DNA of 64,000 bases from Shimia sp047124445 (GCF_047124445.1 NZ_CP138921.1:2914001-2978000); one strand, 5' to 3'. Counted from the stretch's first letter, positions 1 through 10,436 are shown. The notes: generated by a model not told the origin, from the letters alone. Numbers and translations are program-made.

Positions 1-42
1 GAGGTGAAGGCCATGCGTGGGAAGGTTGGCCGCGACGATTGA
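1..42 (+). CDS. possible 3' end of an upstream gene (partial)
   Basis: The first reading frame is open from the window edge to a TGA at 40-42 and would encode 13 residues ending in KVGRDD. One plus-strand frame is closed at once; the other runs on into the next gene's region without an obvious start. The product cannot be named from so few residues. This is a weak call, based only on position upstream of a same-strand gene. Confidence 0.25.
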   Translation, partial: EVKAMRGKVGRDD

Positions 43-108
43 TTGGTGGTTGCAGCCTCATGAGTTCGGGCGCAGTAATGGCGCGGGAGCAAATTGAGGG
101 AGCAAGCC

Positions 109-1374
109 ATGTCGGACGCATTGGCGCGGCGCAAGCGGCTGTTGGGGCCACATGTCACCACATTTTACAAAGAGCCAGTGCATCTCGCACGCGGTGAAGG
201 TGTGTGGTTGTGGGACACGGACGGACGCAAATATCTGGACTGTTACAACAACGTGCCGCATGTCGGGCATTGCCACCCGCGCGTGGTAGAGGCAATTGCG
301 ACGCAGGCTGCGACACTGAACACCCATACACGGTATGTGCACGACGGGATTCTGGATTATGGCGAAGCGCTGACCGCGAAGTTTGACCATGACCTGACCA
401 GCATGGTGATGGTCTGTTCCGGGTCCGAGGCCAATGATGTGGCGCTGCGCATGGCGCAGGCGATGACCGGCAAGACCGGCGTGATCACCACCGACAATAC
501 CTATCACGGCAACACTTCGGCGGTGAGCCAGCTCAACAGCTCCAAGGTGCCGATTGGCGGTTTCAAGGATCATGTGAAACGGGTGCCCGCACCTGACAAT
601 ATGCAGCCGGTTGGCGGCACCCGAGAAGGGCAAAAAGCGGCCTTCACCGCAGCGGTTAAGGCGGCGATTGCCGAACTTGAAGCCTCCGAACATGGGGTGT
701 CGGCGCTGATCATCTGTCCCTACTTTGCCAACGAAGGTTTCCCGACACTGGAAGAGGGCTTCCTTGATGAGGCCGTTGCGGCGGTGAAGGCGGCGGGTGG
801 TATTGTGATTGCTGATGAGGTGCAGCCGGGATTTGGCCGGATTGGCAGCCATTGGTGGGGCCACCAGAAGCTTGGCTTTGCGCCGGACATCGTGACTTTG
901 GGCAAGCCGATGGCGAATGGGCATCCAGTGGCGGCGACGATCACGCGGCCGGAAATCCTGACCGCGTTTCAAGAAGGCTTCAAATACTTCAACACTTTCG
1001 GCGGCAACCCGGTGAGCGCGGCGGCGGCACATGCGGTGCTGAACGTGATTGAAGACGAAGGGCTTGTGGCGAACGCGGCGGATGTGGGTGCTTATGCGGT
1101 GGCGCAGTTGAAAGAGCTGCAGGCGCGCTATGACGTGATTACCGATGTGCGCGGCTCCGGCCTGTTCTTTGGCGTAGAACTGTGGCGCGACGGGAAACCG
1201 GCGACCGAGATTTGCACGGCGATGATTGATGAGATGCGCAATCGCGGCGTGCTGTTGCACAGCGAGGGGCGCTACGACAACACGTTAAAAATCCGCCCGC
1301 CCTGTGCGTTTGATCGCGGCAATACGGACCTGCTGGTGGAGACCATGAACGCGGCCTTTGAGGCGGTGCTATGA
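109..1374 (+). CDS. class-III PLP aminotransferase of the phospho-lyase (ETNPPL/PHYKPL-like) group
   Basis: This 421-residue fold-type I PLP enzyme resembles the branch that includes vertebrate ethanolamine-phosphate and 5-phosphohydroxylysine phospho-lyases rather than ordinary omega-transaminases. Visible family motifs are LDCYNNVPHVGHCHP near the N-terminus, CSGSEAND (phosphate-binding region), IADEVQPGFGR (the Asp that contacts the pyridine ring), GKPMANGHPVA with the likely Schiff-base Lys266, and YFNTFGGNPVS. The ATG at 109 is preferred over an upstream in-frame TTG at 94 because GAGGGAG lies just before it. The stop overlaps the start of the kinase gene by 4 bp (ATGA), so the two are translationally coupled. 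By analogy the pair may phosphorylate an amino alcohol and then eliminate phosphate to give ammonia and an aldehyde. The substrate is inferred, not shown; simple transamination remains possible. Confidence 0.85.
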   Translation: MSDALARRKRLLGPHVTTFYKEPVHLARGEGVWLWDTDGRKYLDCYNNVPHVGHCHPRVVEAIATQAATLNTHTRYVHDGILDYGEALTAKFDHDLTSMVMVCSGSEANDVALRMAQAMTGKTGVITTDNTYHGNTSAVSQLNSSKVPIGGFKDHVKRVPAPDNMQPVGGTREGQKAAFTAAVKAAIAELEASEHGVSALIICPYFANEGFPTLEEGFLDEAVAAVKAAGGIVIADEVQPGFGRIGSHWWGHQKLGFAPDIVTLGKPMANGHPVAATITRPEILTAFQEGFKYFNTFGGNPVSAAAAHAVLNVIEDEGLVANAADVGAYAVAQLKELQARYDVITDVRGSGLFFGVELWRDGKPATEICTAMIDEMRNRGVLLHSEGRYDNTLKIRPPCAFDRGNTDLLVETMNAAFEAVL

Positions 1375-2330
1375 ACAATCACGAGGCGATTGTAGCTGCG
1401 CAAGAGGCGTTAAAGGCTTGGGGTGTGGAGATGACACCTCGGTTGATCAAGAACCGTGAGAACATTGTCTTGGAGGCGGCGGGACCGGATGGGCAGCGCG
1501 CGGCGTTGCGCCTACATCGGCCGGGATATCAGAGCGATGATGCGATCCGCTCAGAATTGTGGTGGTCAGAGGCATTGGTAGAGGCCGGCATGGAGGTTCC
1601 GCAGCCGATCCGCACCTTGGCAGGCGACGTGCTGGCGACCGATGGGTCGCGTGTGGCCTCGCTGGTGACCTGGCTGGACGGTGCGCCGCTGGGCGAAGGT
1701 GGTGTGCAACTGGCGATGGAGGCGGCGGAGCAAGAACGGCTGCATGAGGCGCTGGGGACCGAACTGGCGCGGTTGCATGTGGCCAGCGACGCAATGCAGC
1801 GGCCAGACGCGTTTGAGCGTGAGGTGTTGGATCTGGACGCGTTGCTGGGCGATGCGCCGTCCTGGGGACGGTTCTGGGAGAATGCCAGCCTTTCTAAGGA
1901 GGAAGCTGCGCTGCTGCTGTCCTGTCGCGAGAAGCTGCGGTCCGAGATTGGAGCGCATGCCGATGCGGGGGGCGATTTTGGTCTGATACATGCGGATGCG
2001 TTGCGGGAAAATGTGCTGGTTCAGGAGGGTCAAACGCGGCTGATCGATTTTGATGACGGCGTGTTTGGCTTCCGCATGTATGAGCTGGGCGTGGCCATGT
2101 CCCAGAATTGGGATCAAACCAACGAGCCGGCCTTGGGAGCTGCTTTGTTACGCGGCTATGCCTCAGTGCGGGCCTTGCCGGACAATGCGGAACAGTTGCT
2201 GCTGGCGTTTACTGTGATGCGGGCGATGGCGTCTTGTGGCTGGGTCATCGGACGCTATGCCGACGATCATCCGGCGGTGCGGGATTATGCTGAGCGGGCC
2301 ATCGCCATGGCACAGCGGTATCTGGCTTAA
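1371..2330 (+). CDS. APH/choline-kinase-fold phosphotransferase (hydroxylysine-kinase-like)
   Basis: This 319-residue protein has the aminoglycoside-phosphotransferase fold. The catalytic loop is IHADALRENVL, with His207 and catalytic Asp209, and the metal-binding motif is LIDFDDG, with Asp226 and Asp228. Such kinases phosphorylate small hydroxyl compounds such as choline, hydroxylysine, homoserine or aminoglycosides. Its start ATG overlaps the stop of the phospho-lyase-like gene, and that pairing matches the kinase plus phospho-lyase logic of hydroxylysine catabolism in animals, so it probably makes the substrate for its neighbour. It ends against the HxlR gene: both stops lie in the palindrome TTAA at 2327-2330. 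A resistance function is unlikely given the context. Confidence 0.8.
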   Translation: MNNHEAIVAAQEALKAWGVEMTPRLIKNRENIVLEAAGPDGQRAALRLHRPGYQSDDAIRSELWWSEALVEAGMEVPQPIRTLAGDVLATDGSRVASLVTWLDGAPLGEGGVQLAMEAAEQERLHEALGTELARLHVASDAMQRPDAFEREVLDLDALLGDAPSWGRFWENASLSKEEAALLLSCREKLRSEIGAHADAGGDFGLIHADALRENVLVQEGQTRLIDFDDGVFGFRMYELGVAMSQNWDQTNEPALGAALLRGYASVRALPDNAEQLLLAFTVMRAMASCGWVIGRYADDHPAVRDYAERAIAMAQRYLA

Positions 2331-2773
2331 CCCCGGTTGGCTTCCACCCAAATCGACTGCGAGGTGATTTCGGCGCCGGTGTTGGCGTCGATCACCTTTG
2401 GGTCCGTGGGATTGCGCGTTGCGCGATCAAGGAATCGGTAGGGTTCCGATTTTTCCGTAGGCAGATGGGTCTGCGCCCAAGCGGTCATGGCCTGCATCAC
2501 CGGCACAAAGTCTCTGGCCGCCTGCGTTGGGTGATACTCGTAACGCGTGGGGCGCTCCTGATAGGGTTTGCGCTCCAAAAGGCCGTGGGATTCCAAACGT
2601 TTGAGACGATCTGACAACACGTGGCGCGTGATCTTTAGACGTTTCTGTATGTCATCAAAGCGGCGGATGCCAAAAAGCGTGTCGCGAAGGATGAGCAGCG
2701 TCCAGCGGTCGCCGAGCACTGACATTGTGCGGGCCACAGAGCAGCCTTCGTTGGGGAGATCAGTCCATTTCAT
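2327..2773 (-). CDS. HxlR-family winged-helix transcriptional regulator
   Basis: This 148-residue HxlR-type regulator carries the family signature CSVARTMSVLGDRWTLLILRD at residues 11-31, then a winged helix (FDDIQKRLKITRHVLSDRLKRLESHGLLER). Cys11 sits where redox-sensing HxlR proteins carry a conserved cysteine, so thiol or electrophile sensing is possible. The ATG at 2773 is chosen because it aligns with the family start MKWTDLPNEGC; an upstream start at 2818 would run into the operator region. It is divergent from an alpha/beta hydrolase gene, and three copies of an inverted repeat lie between them, so it most likely controls the hydrolase and itself. Confidence 0.88.
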   Translation of the reverse strand: MKWTDLPNEGCSVARTMSVLGDRWTLLILRDTLFGIRRFDDIQKRLKITRHVLSDRLKRLESHGLLERKPYQERPTRYEYHPTQAARDFVPVMQAMTAWAQTHLPTEKSEPYRFLDRATRNPTDPKVIDANTGAEITSQSIWVEANRG

Positions 2774-2810
2774 GAGTCTGATGTAGCATCTCTGGCGGAT
2801 TTTCCCAATA

Positions 2811-2884
2811 GGTTCCAAAACAGAACTTGACTCAGTTCCGATTTAGAACTTATGACTCGAGCAGTGGGTTCTATTTTGGAACCC
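2811..2884. promoter_or_regulatory. three GTTC-N7-GAAC inverted repeats (putative HxlR operators)
   Basis: The divergent intergenic region holds three copies of GTTC-N7-GAAC at 2812-2826, 2835-2849 and 2868-2882, centred at 2819, 2842 and 2875. The third is extended to GGGTTC-N7-GAACCC and the second to AGTTC-N7-GAACT. The 7-bp spacers (CAAAACA, CGATTTA, TATTTTG) are AT-rich and differ from copy to copy, so only the arms are conserved. Centre spacings of 23 and 33 bp place the copies near the same DNA face. The position between an HxlR gene and its divergent partner makes them strong operator candidates. Confidence 0.75.
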
Positions 2885-2910
2885 AAGTGCGTGTGACGCA
2901 GGAGAGAGTG

Positions 2911-3819
2911 ATGACCGACAGCAGTGTTCCTTCCTTTGTACGGCGGCGGCGCAAGCTGCCCCAGATCAAAAAGCTGGCGATGTTGGCGGCGCTGCGGGGG
3001 CAAATGTGGGCGCTGTCGCGGAGTGCGCCAGATCGCGCGGCGGTGCGGCTGGCGCATCTGTTCACCACACCGCCAAGGCCAAAGGTGCGGGCATGGGAGC
3101 GCGCAGCCATGGCGCAGGCGCGCTACACACGACGGCGGTTTGGCGCACTGGGGTTTCTGTCGGTCTACCGCTGGGTGCCGGAAAGCGCAGGACCACATCC
3201 GAAAGTGCTTTTGATGCATGGGTTTGGCGGGCGTGTCAGCCAGTTGAGCGGCTTGGCCGAACCGCTGGTGGCAGCCGGTTATGAGGTGGTGGGGTTTGAT
3301 GCCCCGGGGCATGGCAAGTCGCCTATGCGCAATGCCGCCCTGCCAGATTTTGTCGATGCGCTGGAGATGTTTGCCGCACAAGAAGGCGCGTTTGATGCGG
3401 TGATCGGCCACTCCATGGGGGGTGCGGCAGTGGCAACAGCCTTGCGGCTGGGCATGGCTGCCAAGCGCGCCATTCTGATTGCGCCTCCGGTGTATCCGGG
3501 CACCTATCTGGCGCAGGCCGGGCGAATGCTTGGGGCCACGGATAAGGTCACAGGGAGGGCGCAGGCGCTGATCGAGGCACGGTATGGGCGGGCGTTTGAT
3601 GAATTTCGCACGCCGCTTAATGCGTCGGTCTTGGATCAGGATGCCCTGATCCTGCATGACCGCGACGACAAGCAGGTGCCACTTTCAGAAGGGCAACAGG
3701 TGGTCGAGGCCTGGAAAGGTGCGCAGTTTGAAGTCACCGAAGGCCTGGGTCACACGCGGATATTGCGGGACCCAAGCACGATGGCTTTGGTGCAGACTTT
3801 CCTGATGCAGACCGCTTAG
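2911..3819 (+). CDS. alpha/beta-fold hydrolase
   Basis: This 302-residue serine hydrolase has an oxyanion-hole loop LLMHGFGG, the strand and turn VVGFDAPGHGKS, and the nucleophile elbow GHSMGG with Ser168. The late acid region is LILHDRDDKQVP and the catalytic His is in GLGHTRILRD near the C-terminus. The ATG at 2911 follows GGAGAG at 2901-2906; an upstream in-frame start at 2827 would begin inside the operator array and lacks a ribosome site. There is no signal peptide, so it is cytoplasmic. Substrate unknown: esterase, lipase-like or haloperoxidase-like activity are all possible. It is probably repressed by the divergent HxlR protein. The stop overlaps the pncB stop tail-to-tail. Confidence 0.85.
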   Translation: MTDSSVPSFVRRRRKLPQIKKLAMLAALRGQMWALSRSAPDRAAVRLAHLFTTPPRPKVRAWERAAMAQARYTRRRFGALGFLSVYRWVPESAGPHPKVLLMHGFGGRVSQLSGLAEPLVAAGYEVVGFDAPGHGKSPMRNAALPDFVDALEMFAAQEGAFDAVIGHSMGGAAVATALRLGMAAKRAILIAPPVYPGTYLAQAGRMLGATDKVTGRAQALIEARYGRAFDEFRTPLNASVLDQDALILHDRDDKQVPLSEGQQVVEAWKGAQFEVTEGLGHTRILRDPSTMALVQTFLMQTA

Positions 3820-5108
3820 ACGATCACTTCCATTTCGTCCTGCTGCCCCACGCCAAACACGCGTTTGTAGCGCTCAATTTCGCTGGCGGGACCCATGGCC
3901 TTGTTGGGGTTGTCTGACAGTTTCACCGTCGGTTTGCCGTTGGCTTTGATGGCTTTGCAGACCATGGAGAACGGCGCGAGACCGTCATCCGGCGTCAAGC
4001 CGCGGAAGTCGTTGGTCAACAAGGTTCCCCAGCCAAAGGACACACGCACGCGACCGGCAAACTGTGTGTGCAGCTCGGCGATTTTGTCAGTGTCCAAGCC
4101 ATCGGAGAAAATCACCAGTTTCTTGGTCGGGTCTTCGCCGCGCTCTTTCCACCAACGGATGGCGGTTTCGGCACCCTTGGCGGGATCGCCGCTGTCGATG
4201 CGGATGCCGGTCCAGCCCGCAAGCCAATCTGGCGCGCGCTGCAGGAAGCCTTCGGTGCCATAAGTGTCCGGCAAGATGATGCGCAGGTTACCTTCGTGCT
4301 CCTCATGCCAGTCGGCGAGGACTTTGTAAGGTGCCTGGCGCAGCTCTTCATCGGTATCCGCCAAGGCCGAGAACACCATGGGCAGCTCGTGGGCATTGGT
4401 GCCAATGGCCTCCAGATCGCGTTTCATCGCAATGAGGCAGTTGGAGGTGCCAACAAACTTGTCGCCGAGCCCTTCGACCATGGCCTGCACGCACCAATCC
4501 TGCCACAGATAGGAATGGCGGCGGCGGGTGCCGAAATCGGCAATGCGCAGGTCCGGCAGGGTGCGCAGGTGGTCGATTTTCTCCCACAGCTTGGTCATGG
4601 CGCGAGCGTAGAGCACTTGCAGCTCAAACTTTCGCATGTCGTGCAGCACCGCGCGGCCGCGCAGCTCCATCAGGACTGCCAGAGCTGGGATTTCCCACAA
4701 CATGACCTCATGCCATTTGCCTTCAAAGGTCAGCTCATACTGGCCGTCGCGCTTTTCCAGATGGTAGTCTGGTAGGCGCATGTTTTCGAACCACTCCATA
4801 AAGTCCGGGCGGAACATCTGGCGCTTGCCGTAAAAGGTGTTGCCGCGCAGGAAGGTGCTCTCGCCACGGCTCAGAGACAGAGACTGGATATGGTCGAGCT
4901 GTTCGCGCAACTCGCCTTCGTCGATCAGATCCGCCAAGCGAATGCTGGAAGACCGGTTGATCAGGCTAAAGGTGACATGCGCGTCAGGGCGATTGCGAAA
5001 AATCGACTGACACATCAGCAACTTATAAAAGTCGTTGTCGATGAGGGAGCGCACAATGGGATCAATTTTCCATTTGTGGTTCCAGACACGGGTGGCGATA
5101 TCGACCAT
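3816..5108 (-). CDS. pncB: nicotinate phosphoribosyltransferase
   Basis: This 430-residue enzyme converts nicotinate and PRPP to nicotinate mononucleotide in the Preiss-Handler route to NAD. Family motifs are NDFYKLLMCQ near the N-terminus, DFGTRRRHSYLWQ, VGTSNC and GTNAHELPM, whose His240 matches the phosphorylated histidine of the enterobacterial enzyme. IRIDSGDPAKGAE and IIFSDGLD-like elements form the phosphate-binding part. The length is typical. The gene overlaps the hydrolase stop by 4 bp on the opposite strand. Upstream on the same strand lie a hybrid kinase and pncA, which supplies its nicotinate. Confidence 0.95.
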   Translation of the reverse strand: MVDIATRVWNHKWKIDPIVRSLIDNDFYKLLMCQSIFRNRPDAHVTFSLINRSSSIRLADLIDEGELREQLDHIQSLSLSRGESTFLRGNTFYGKRQMFRPDFMEWFENMRLPDYHLEKRDGQYELTFEGKWHEVMLWEIPALAVLMELRGRAVLHDMRKFELQVLYARAMTKLWEKIDHLRTLPDLRIADFGTRRRHSYLWQDWCVQAMVEGLGDKFVGTSNCLIAMKRDLEAIGTNAHELPMVFSALADTDEELRQAPYKVLADWHEEHEGNLRIILPDTYGTEGFLQRAPDWLAGWTGIRIDSGDPAKGAETAIRWWKERGEDPTKKLVIFSDGLDTDKIAELHTQFAGRVRVSFGWGTLLTNDFRGLTPDDGLAPFSMVCKAIKANGKPTVKLSDNPNKAMGPASEIERYKRVFGVGQQDEMEVIV

Positions 5109-5183
5109 ATTCTCTGGTCCTCACAGTCTCGTTTCGCCGTTGATACCCAGAAAACCAAGGGTCTGGAAGCCCTTATGGGGGTG

Positions 5184-7427
<2,244 letters not shown>

Positions 7428-7500
7428 TTCCCAATCTTCTCAGACAACTAACAATGGGTAAATGCCCGATGATTGGTTAACAAACCAAGAAGATTATCTT

Positions 7501-8097
7501 TCAAATGCGAGAAATACCTGCTGCGTCCATGGCATTTTGTGCGGCCTGTAGGGACCCATCTAGGTCAATTGCGCGGCAGAGGTCTTCGCGGACGGTGACT
7601 TTGAAACCCAAACGGGCGGCATCGAGCGCGGAAAACTGCACACAGAAATCGGTGGCAAGGCCCACCATAGTGATCTCGGTGACGCCCAAAGTTTTCAGGT
7701 AACCGTCTAGCCCGGTTGGGGTTTTTTGGTCGTTCTCAAAAAACGCGGAGTAGCTGTCGATGGCCGGGTTGGTGCCTTTGCGGATGATGACATTGGCGCG
7801 GGTCACGTTGAGATCAGCGTGCAGGTCAGAGCCCGCGCTGCCTTGCACGCAATGATCCGGCCAAAGTACCTGTGGGCCGTAGGCCATGTCGATCAACTCA
7901 TAGGGGGATTTTCCATCGTGGCTGCTTGCGAATGAAGAGTGCCCGGCCGGGTGCCAATCTTGGGTCAGGACAACGGTGTCGAAGTCGTCCATCAGGGCGT
8001 TGATGCCGGAGACGATCTGGTCGCCTTCGGGCACCGCCAAGGCGCCGCCGGGGCAGAAGTCGTTTTGCACATCAATCACAATCAAAGCACTGGCCAT
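7501..8097 (-). CDS. pncA: nicotinamidase
   Basis: The 198-residue isochorismatase-fold amidase hydrolyses nicotinamide to nicotinate and ammonia. The catalytic triad is visible as Asp9 (VIDVQNDF), Lys107 (IRKGTNP) and Cys152 (GLATDFCVQ). The metal site is Asp47, His49 and His53 in QDWHPAGH, with a further His in WPDHCVQ. The motif NPAIDSYSAFFEND is typical of PncA. The next step enzyme, pncB, is encoded 2.4 kb downstream on the same strand, after the hybrid kinase gene. Confidence 0.95.
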   Translation of the reverse strand: MASALIVIDVQNDFCPGGALAVPEGDQIVSGINALMDDFDTVVLTQDWHPAGHSSFASSHDGKSPYELIDMAYGPQVLWPDHCVQGSAGSDLHADLNVTRANVIIRKGTNPAIDSYSAFFENDQKTPTGLDGYLKTLGVTEITMVGLATDFCVQFSALDAARLGFKVTVREDLCRAIDLDGSLQAAQNAMDAAGISRI

Positions 8098-8160
8098 TCT
8101 GGTCTCCTCGTCTTTGCGAGAAGCCTTACCAAGCTTGTGGGTCAGGTCAACGGTTTGGGC

Positions 8161-9027
8161 CTATTCCGCAGCGAGGCTGTTGGCGTCTGGCTGGCCCAAG
8201 CGGGCGATTTGGGCAACCACCTCGGCCAGTCGGGCGCGGAAGCTGTCAAAATCGGCGTGCGGCTGGATGGTGGCTTCGTCCATGTAAAGCGAGCGGTCGA
8301 TTTCGATTTGGATGGCATGCTGCGCTTTGAGGGGGCGGCCGTAATGTTGCGTCACATAGGCCCCGGCAAAAGGCGTGTTGCGAGACACCACAAAACCGGC
8401 CTTCAGGAAGGCGGCTTCGATCTGGTCCACCAGCTCCACATCAGCGGCCGCGCCAAAGCGGTCGCCCAGCACAATCTCGGGCCGCTGCACGCCACGGCGC
8501 GTAGCGCTTTCGACCGCCTCTCGCGGCATGGAATGGCAGTCGATCAGGATCGCCTCGCCGAAGCTGTGTCGTGCGTTGTCCAGAAGCCCCTTGAGGGCAC
8601 TGTGGTAGGGGCGCCAGTAGGTGTCGATTCGCGCGTCGGCTTCGTCGCGGGTCATCTTCCCATGATAAATCGCGCGGCCATTGGCCACCACGCGGGGAAT
8701 CACACCAAGGCCGGAGGCCACGCGAGGGTTGTGGCCCACTTTGCGCACACCTTGAATGAGCGCCGGGTCGAGTTCTTCGGCGGCGCGGTTCAGATCAAGA
8801 AGAGCGCGAGGAGCGCGGGCAACCAGAAACGGCGCGCCAAACTTCGGGGCGTCGGCAAAGAGTTGGTCCACATAGGCGTCTTCAGAAGAGCGAATCGTGT
8901 GGGCATTGAGCAAAGAGCGGCGGATGAACCATTCCGGATAGTCGCAGCCGCTGTGCGGGGAGGCAAAAACCACTGAAGTTTGCACGGTTTGAGGCTCAAA
9001 AATGCGGTAAGCGGTGGTTTGCATCAT
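8161..9027 (-). CDS. N-formylglutamate amidohydrolase family protein
   Basis: The 288-residue protein matches the N-formylglutamate amidohydrolase family, zinc-dependent hydrolases that end the histidine degradation route with formimino- or formylglutamate intermediates. Motifs include VFASPHSGCDYP near the N-terminus, a central DLNRAAEELDP, ILIDCHSMP and a late IQIEIDRSLYMDE. No other hut gene is nearby, so its role in histidine degradation is not supported by context; related enzymes act on other N-formyl or N-acyl amino acids. Two ATG codons open the reading frame; the first is given. Confidence 0.85.
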   Translation of the reverse strand: MMQTTAYRIFEPQTVQTSVVFASPHSGCDYPEWFIRRSLLNAHTIRSSEDAYVDQLFADAPKFGAPFLVARAPRALLDLNRAAEELDPALIQGVRKVGHNPRVASGLGVIPRVVANGRAIYHGKMTRDEADARIDTYWRPYHSALKGLLDNARHSFGEAILIDCHSMPREAVESATRRGVQRPEIVLGDRFGAAADVELVDQIEAAFLKAGFVVSRNTPFAGAYVTQHYGRPLKAQHAIQIEIDRSLYMDEATIQPHADFDSFRARLAEVVAQIARLGQPDANSLAAE

Positions 9028-9173
9028 CTCTCCTGTTCCCTCAAACTATAGCCGCAAAAATTACTGCGCCAAAAGCCCTTGATCCCCCCTGCGACTCCTT
9101 TTATAGAGACCGCCACCGGCGCGGGTTTTCCGCGCCCCCTTTTGTTAGGGGGTATTGAACATACGTCGGTAAA

Positions 9174-9248
9174 GGGCGATTAGCTCAGCGGTAGAGCACT
9201 TCGTTGACATCGAAGGGGTCACTGGTTCGATCCCAGTATCGCCCACCA
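9174..9248 (+). tRNA. tRNA-Val(GAC)
   Basis: The 75-nt cloverleaf has acceptor arms GGGCGAT/ATCGCCC, D-arm AGCTCAGCGGTAGAGC, anticodon stem CTTCG/CGAAG with the loop TTGACAT giving anticodon GAC at 9206-9208, T-arm loop GGTTCGATCC, discriminator A and an encoded CCA at 9246-9248. It lies on the plus strand upstream of rpmJ. Confidence 0.96.
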
Positions 9249-9324
9249 TGAATTCATCGCCTCTCATTTGAGAGGTCCCGTAACCCCAGGCGCACCGCAG
9301 CGCCGCGAAATGAGGAGAAGGCCC

Positions 9325-9450
9325 ATGAAGGTCAAGAACTCGCTCCGCTCGCTCAAGAACCGGCACCGCGATTGCCGGATCGTGCGCCGCAAGGGCCGCG
9401 TTTACGTGATCAACAAGACCCAGCGTCGCTTTAAAGCACGCCAGGGCTAA
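9325..9450 (+). CDS. rpmJ: 50S ribosomal protein L36 (bL36)
   Basis: This 41-residue basic protein reads MKVKNSLRSLKNRHRDC and ends NKTQRRFKARQG, the alphaproteobacterial form of bL36. It is the C-minus type: only one of the four zinc-binding cysteine positions is kept (Cys17), so it should not bind zinc as the four-cysteine form does. The ATG at 9325 follows AGGAG at 9312-9316; the longer reading frame from 9268 lacks such a site. It is a stand-alone gene, followed by a strong terminator. Confidence 0.93.
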   Translation: MKVKNSLRSLKNRHRDCRIVRRKGRVYVINKTQRRFKARQG

Positions 9451-9479
9451 GTCTCAGGACTTACATCACAGCGAAGAAG

Positions 9480-9505
9480 AAGCCGCCTTTTGGGCGGCTT
9501 TTTTG
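9480..9505 (+). terminator. rho-independent terminator of rpmJ
   Basis: An 8-bp stem AAGCCGCC/GGCGGCTT with a 5-nt loop is followed by a run of six T. It lies 30 bp after the rpmJ stop. The A residues before the stem could also serve transcription from the opposite strand. Confidence 0.85.
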
Positions 9506-9530
9506 TTGTCTTGCGCTGGGATGCTGAAAG

Positions 9531-10322
9531 TCACCGGAAGGTGTAGGCGTAGGCGATGAAGGGACCAGTGGAGTAGAAATCCGCGCCAAAGGCCCCGTCT
9601 GAGCGGGTGGTTTCAAAGTTGATGTCATAGTGCCGCCAACCAAACACCACCGAGGAGCGCGCGTTGAATTGTTTGGAGATCGCCAAGTTGGCGCTCCAGG
9701 CGAGGTCGTTGCCGTTGGCGCCAAACCCGCTGGCGTCCACAGCGATGGCGCCCGTCCAGCTGTCCGCGATCTCCCACGCATAGCGCGCACCAACCACAGG
9801 CTCCCACCAGCGCTCTGTGCCGCCCGCGTTCACCAGTCCACCAGAGCCGACCACACTTTGTGTCAGGCGGTTGTAGCGCGCGCCCCCTTGAACATCGAAG
9901 GCATAGGGGCGCCCATTGCCCATTTCACCGCTGATTGCGCGATAGCCAACCAGAAGACCAAGCCAGCTTTGGGTGGACTCCACCTCTGCAGAGCGGCCTG
10001 CACCGGGACCTGCGGAGAGTGTGGCTGTTTCGCTCAGCCCGATGTAGTGGCCTTCCGCAATCAGCCCCAAGCGTCCGTGCCAGGCTTCCAGCCGGCCTGT
10101 GGTGGTGAAATCCAGATGCTCCAGCGCGTCTTTGAGGTTCATATCCAGCGCAGCGGTGTTACCAGCCACGGTGACATCCCCGTTGGTTTTGGCAGCCGCA
10201 AACAGGCCAAGCGTGCCGCGGATGCGCCAATCATCTGAGTCCGAAAGGGTTATTGGGTTGGCCCAAAGCGGGCTGCTGCCCAAAAAAAGCAAGGTCGTTA
10301 GTGCCGAGAATAGTCGAAACAT
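9531..10322 (-). CDS. outer-membrane beta-barrel-like protein, function unknown
   Basis: The 263-residue protein begins with a signal peptide (FSALTTLLFLGSSPLWA, likely cut after Ala21). The rest shows alternating polar and hydrophobic strands with many Gly, Trp and Tyr residues (RLEAWHGRLGLIAEGHYIGL, QSWLGLLVGYRAI, GARYAWEIADSWTGAIAVDASGF) and ends with an aromatic-rich strand FIAYAYTFR. This is the pattern of a small outer-membrane barrel of the OmpA/OmpW size class. I cannot name the family. It lies downstream of petABC, separated by a terminator, and so is probably transcribed on its own. Confidence 0.75.
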   Translation of the reverse strand: MFRLFSALTTLLFLGSSPLWANPITLSDSDDWRIRGTLGLFAAAKTNGDVTVAGNTAALDMNLKDALEHLDFTTTGRLEAWHGRLGLIAEGHYIGLSETATLSAGPGAGRSAEVESTQSWLGLLVGYRAISGEMGNGRPYAFDVQGGARYNRLTQSVVGSGGLVNAGGTERWWEPVVGARYAWEIADSWTGAIAVDASGFGANGNDLAWSANLAISKQFNARSSVVFGWRHYDINFETTRSDGAFGADFYSTGPFIAYAYTFR

Positions 10323-10397
10323 CTAGAGCCTCCGGTCCTGTGAGTCCCGTCGCCTGATCCAGTGTGCGCCCGATTCTATGGTTTTCCCAAGCAAAAA

Positions 10398-10436
10398 ATG
10401 AAAACGCCCCGCTGGCCAAACCAGCGGGGCGTTCAA
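10398..10436 (-). terminator. terminator of the petABC operon
   Basis: A 13-bp perfect stem AACGCCCCGCTGG/CCAGCGGGGCGTT (10403-10415 and 10421-10433) with a 5-nt loop is followed on the minus strand by TTTTCATTTTTTG. It lies directly after the cytochrome c1 stop. Confidence 0.88.

Noticed and set aside
58..1260. Minus-strand frame of 400 residues
   Set aside because: It is antisense to the phospho-lyase-like gene and shows no domain.
2811..2884. LexA boxes
   Set aside because: Alphaproteobacterial LexA binds the direct repeat GTTC-N7-GTTC; here the second half is GAAC, an inverted repeat, and the HxlR gene is adjacent.
9118..9136. Hairpin GGCGCGG-GTTTT-CCGCGCC upstream of tRNA-Val as a terminator
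   Set aside because: No plus-strand gene ends before it and on the minus strand it lies upstream of a gene start with no T-run, so a function cannot be supported.
9145..9366. Minus-strand frame of 73 residues containing GDTGIEPVTPSMSTKCSTAEL
   Set aside because: It is the antisense of tRNA-Val and of the rpmJ start. This sequence is a well-known false protein produced by reading across tRNA genes.
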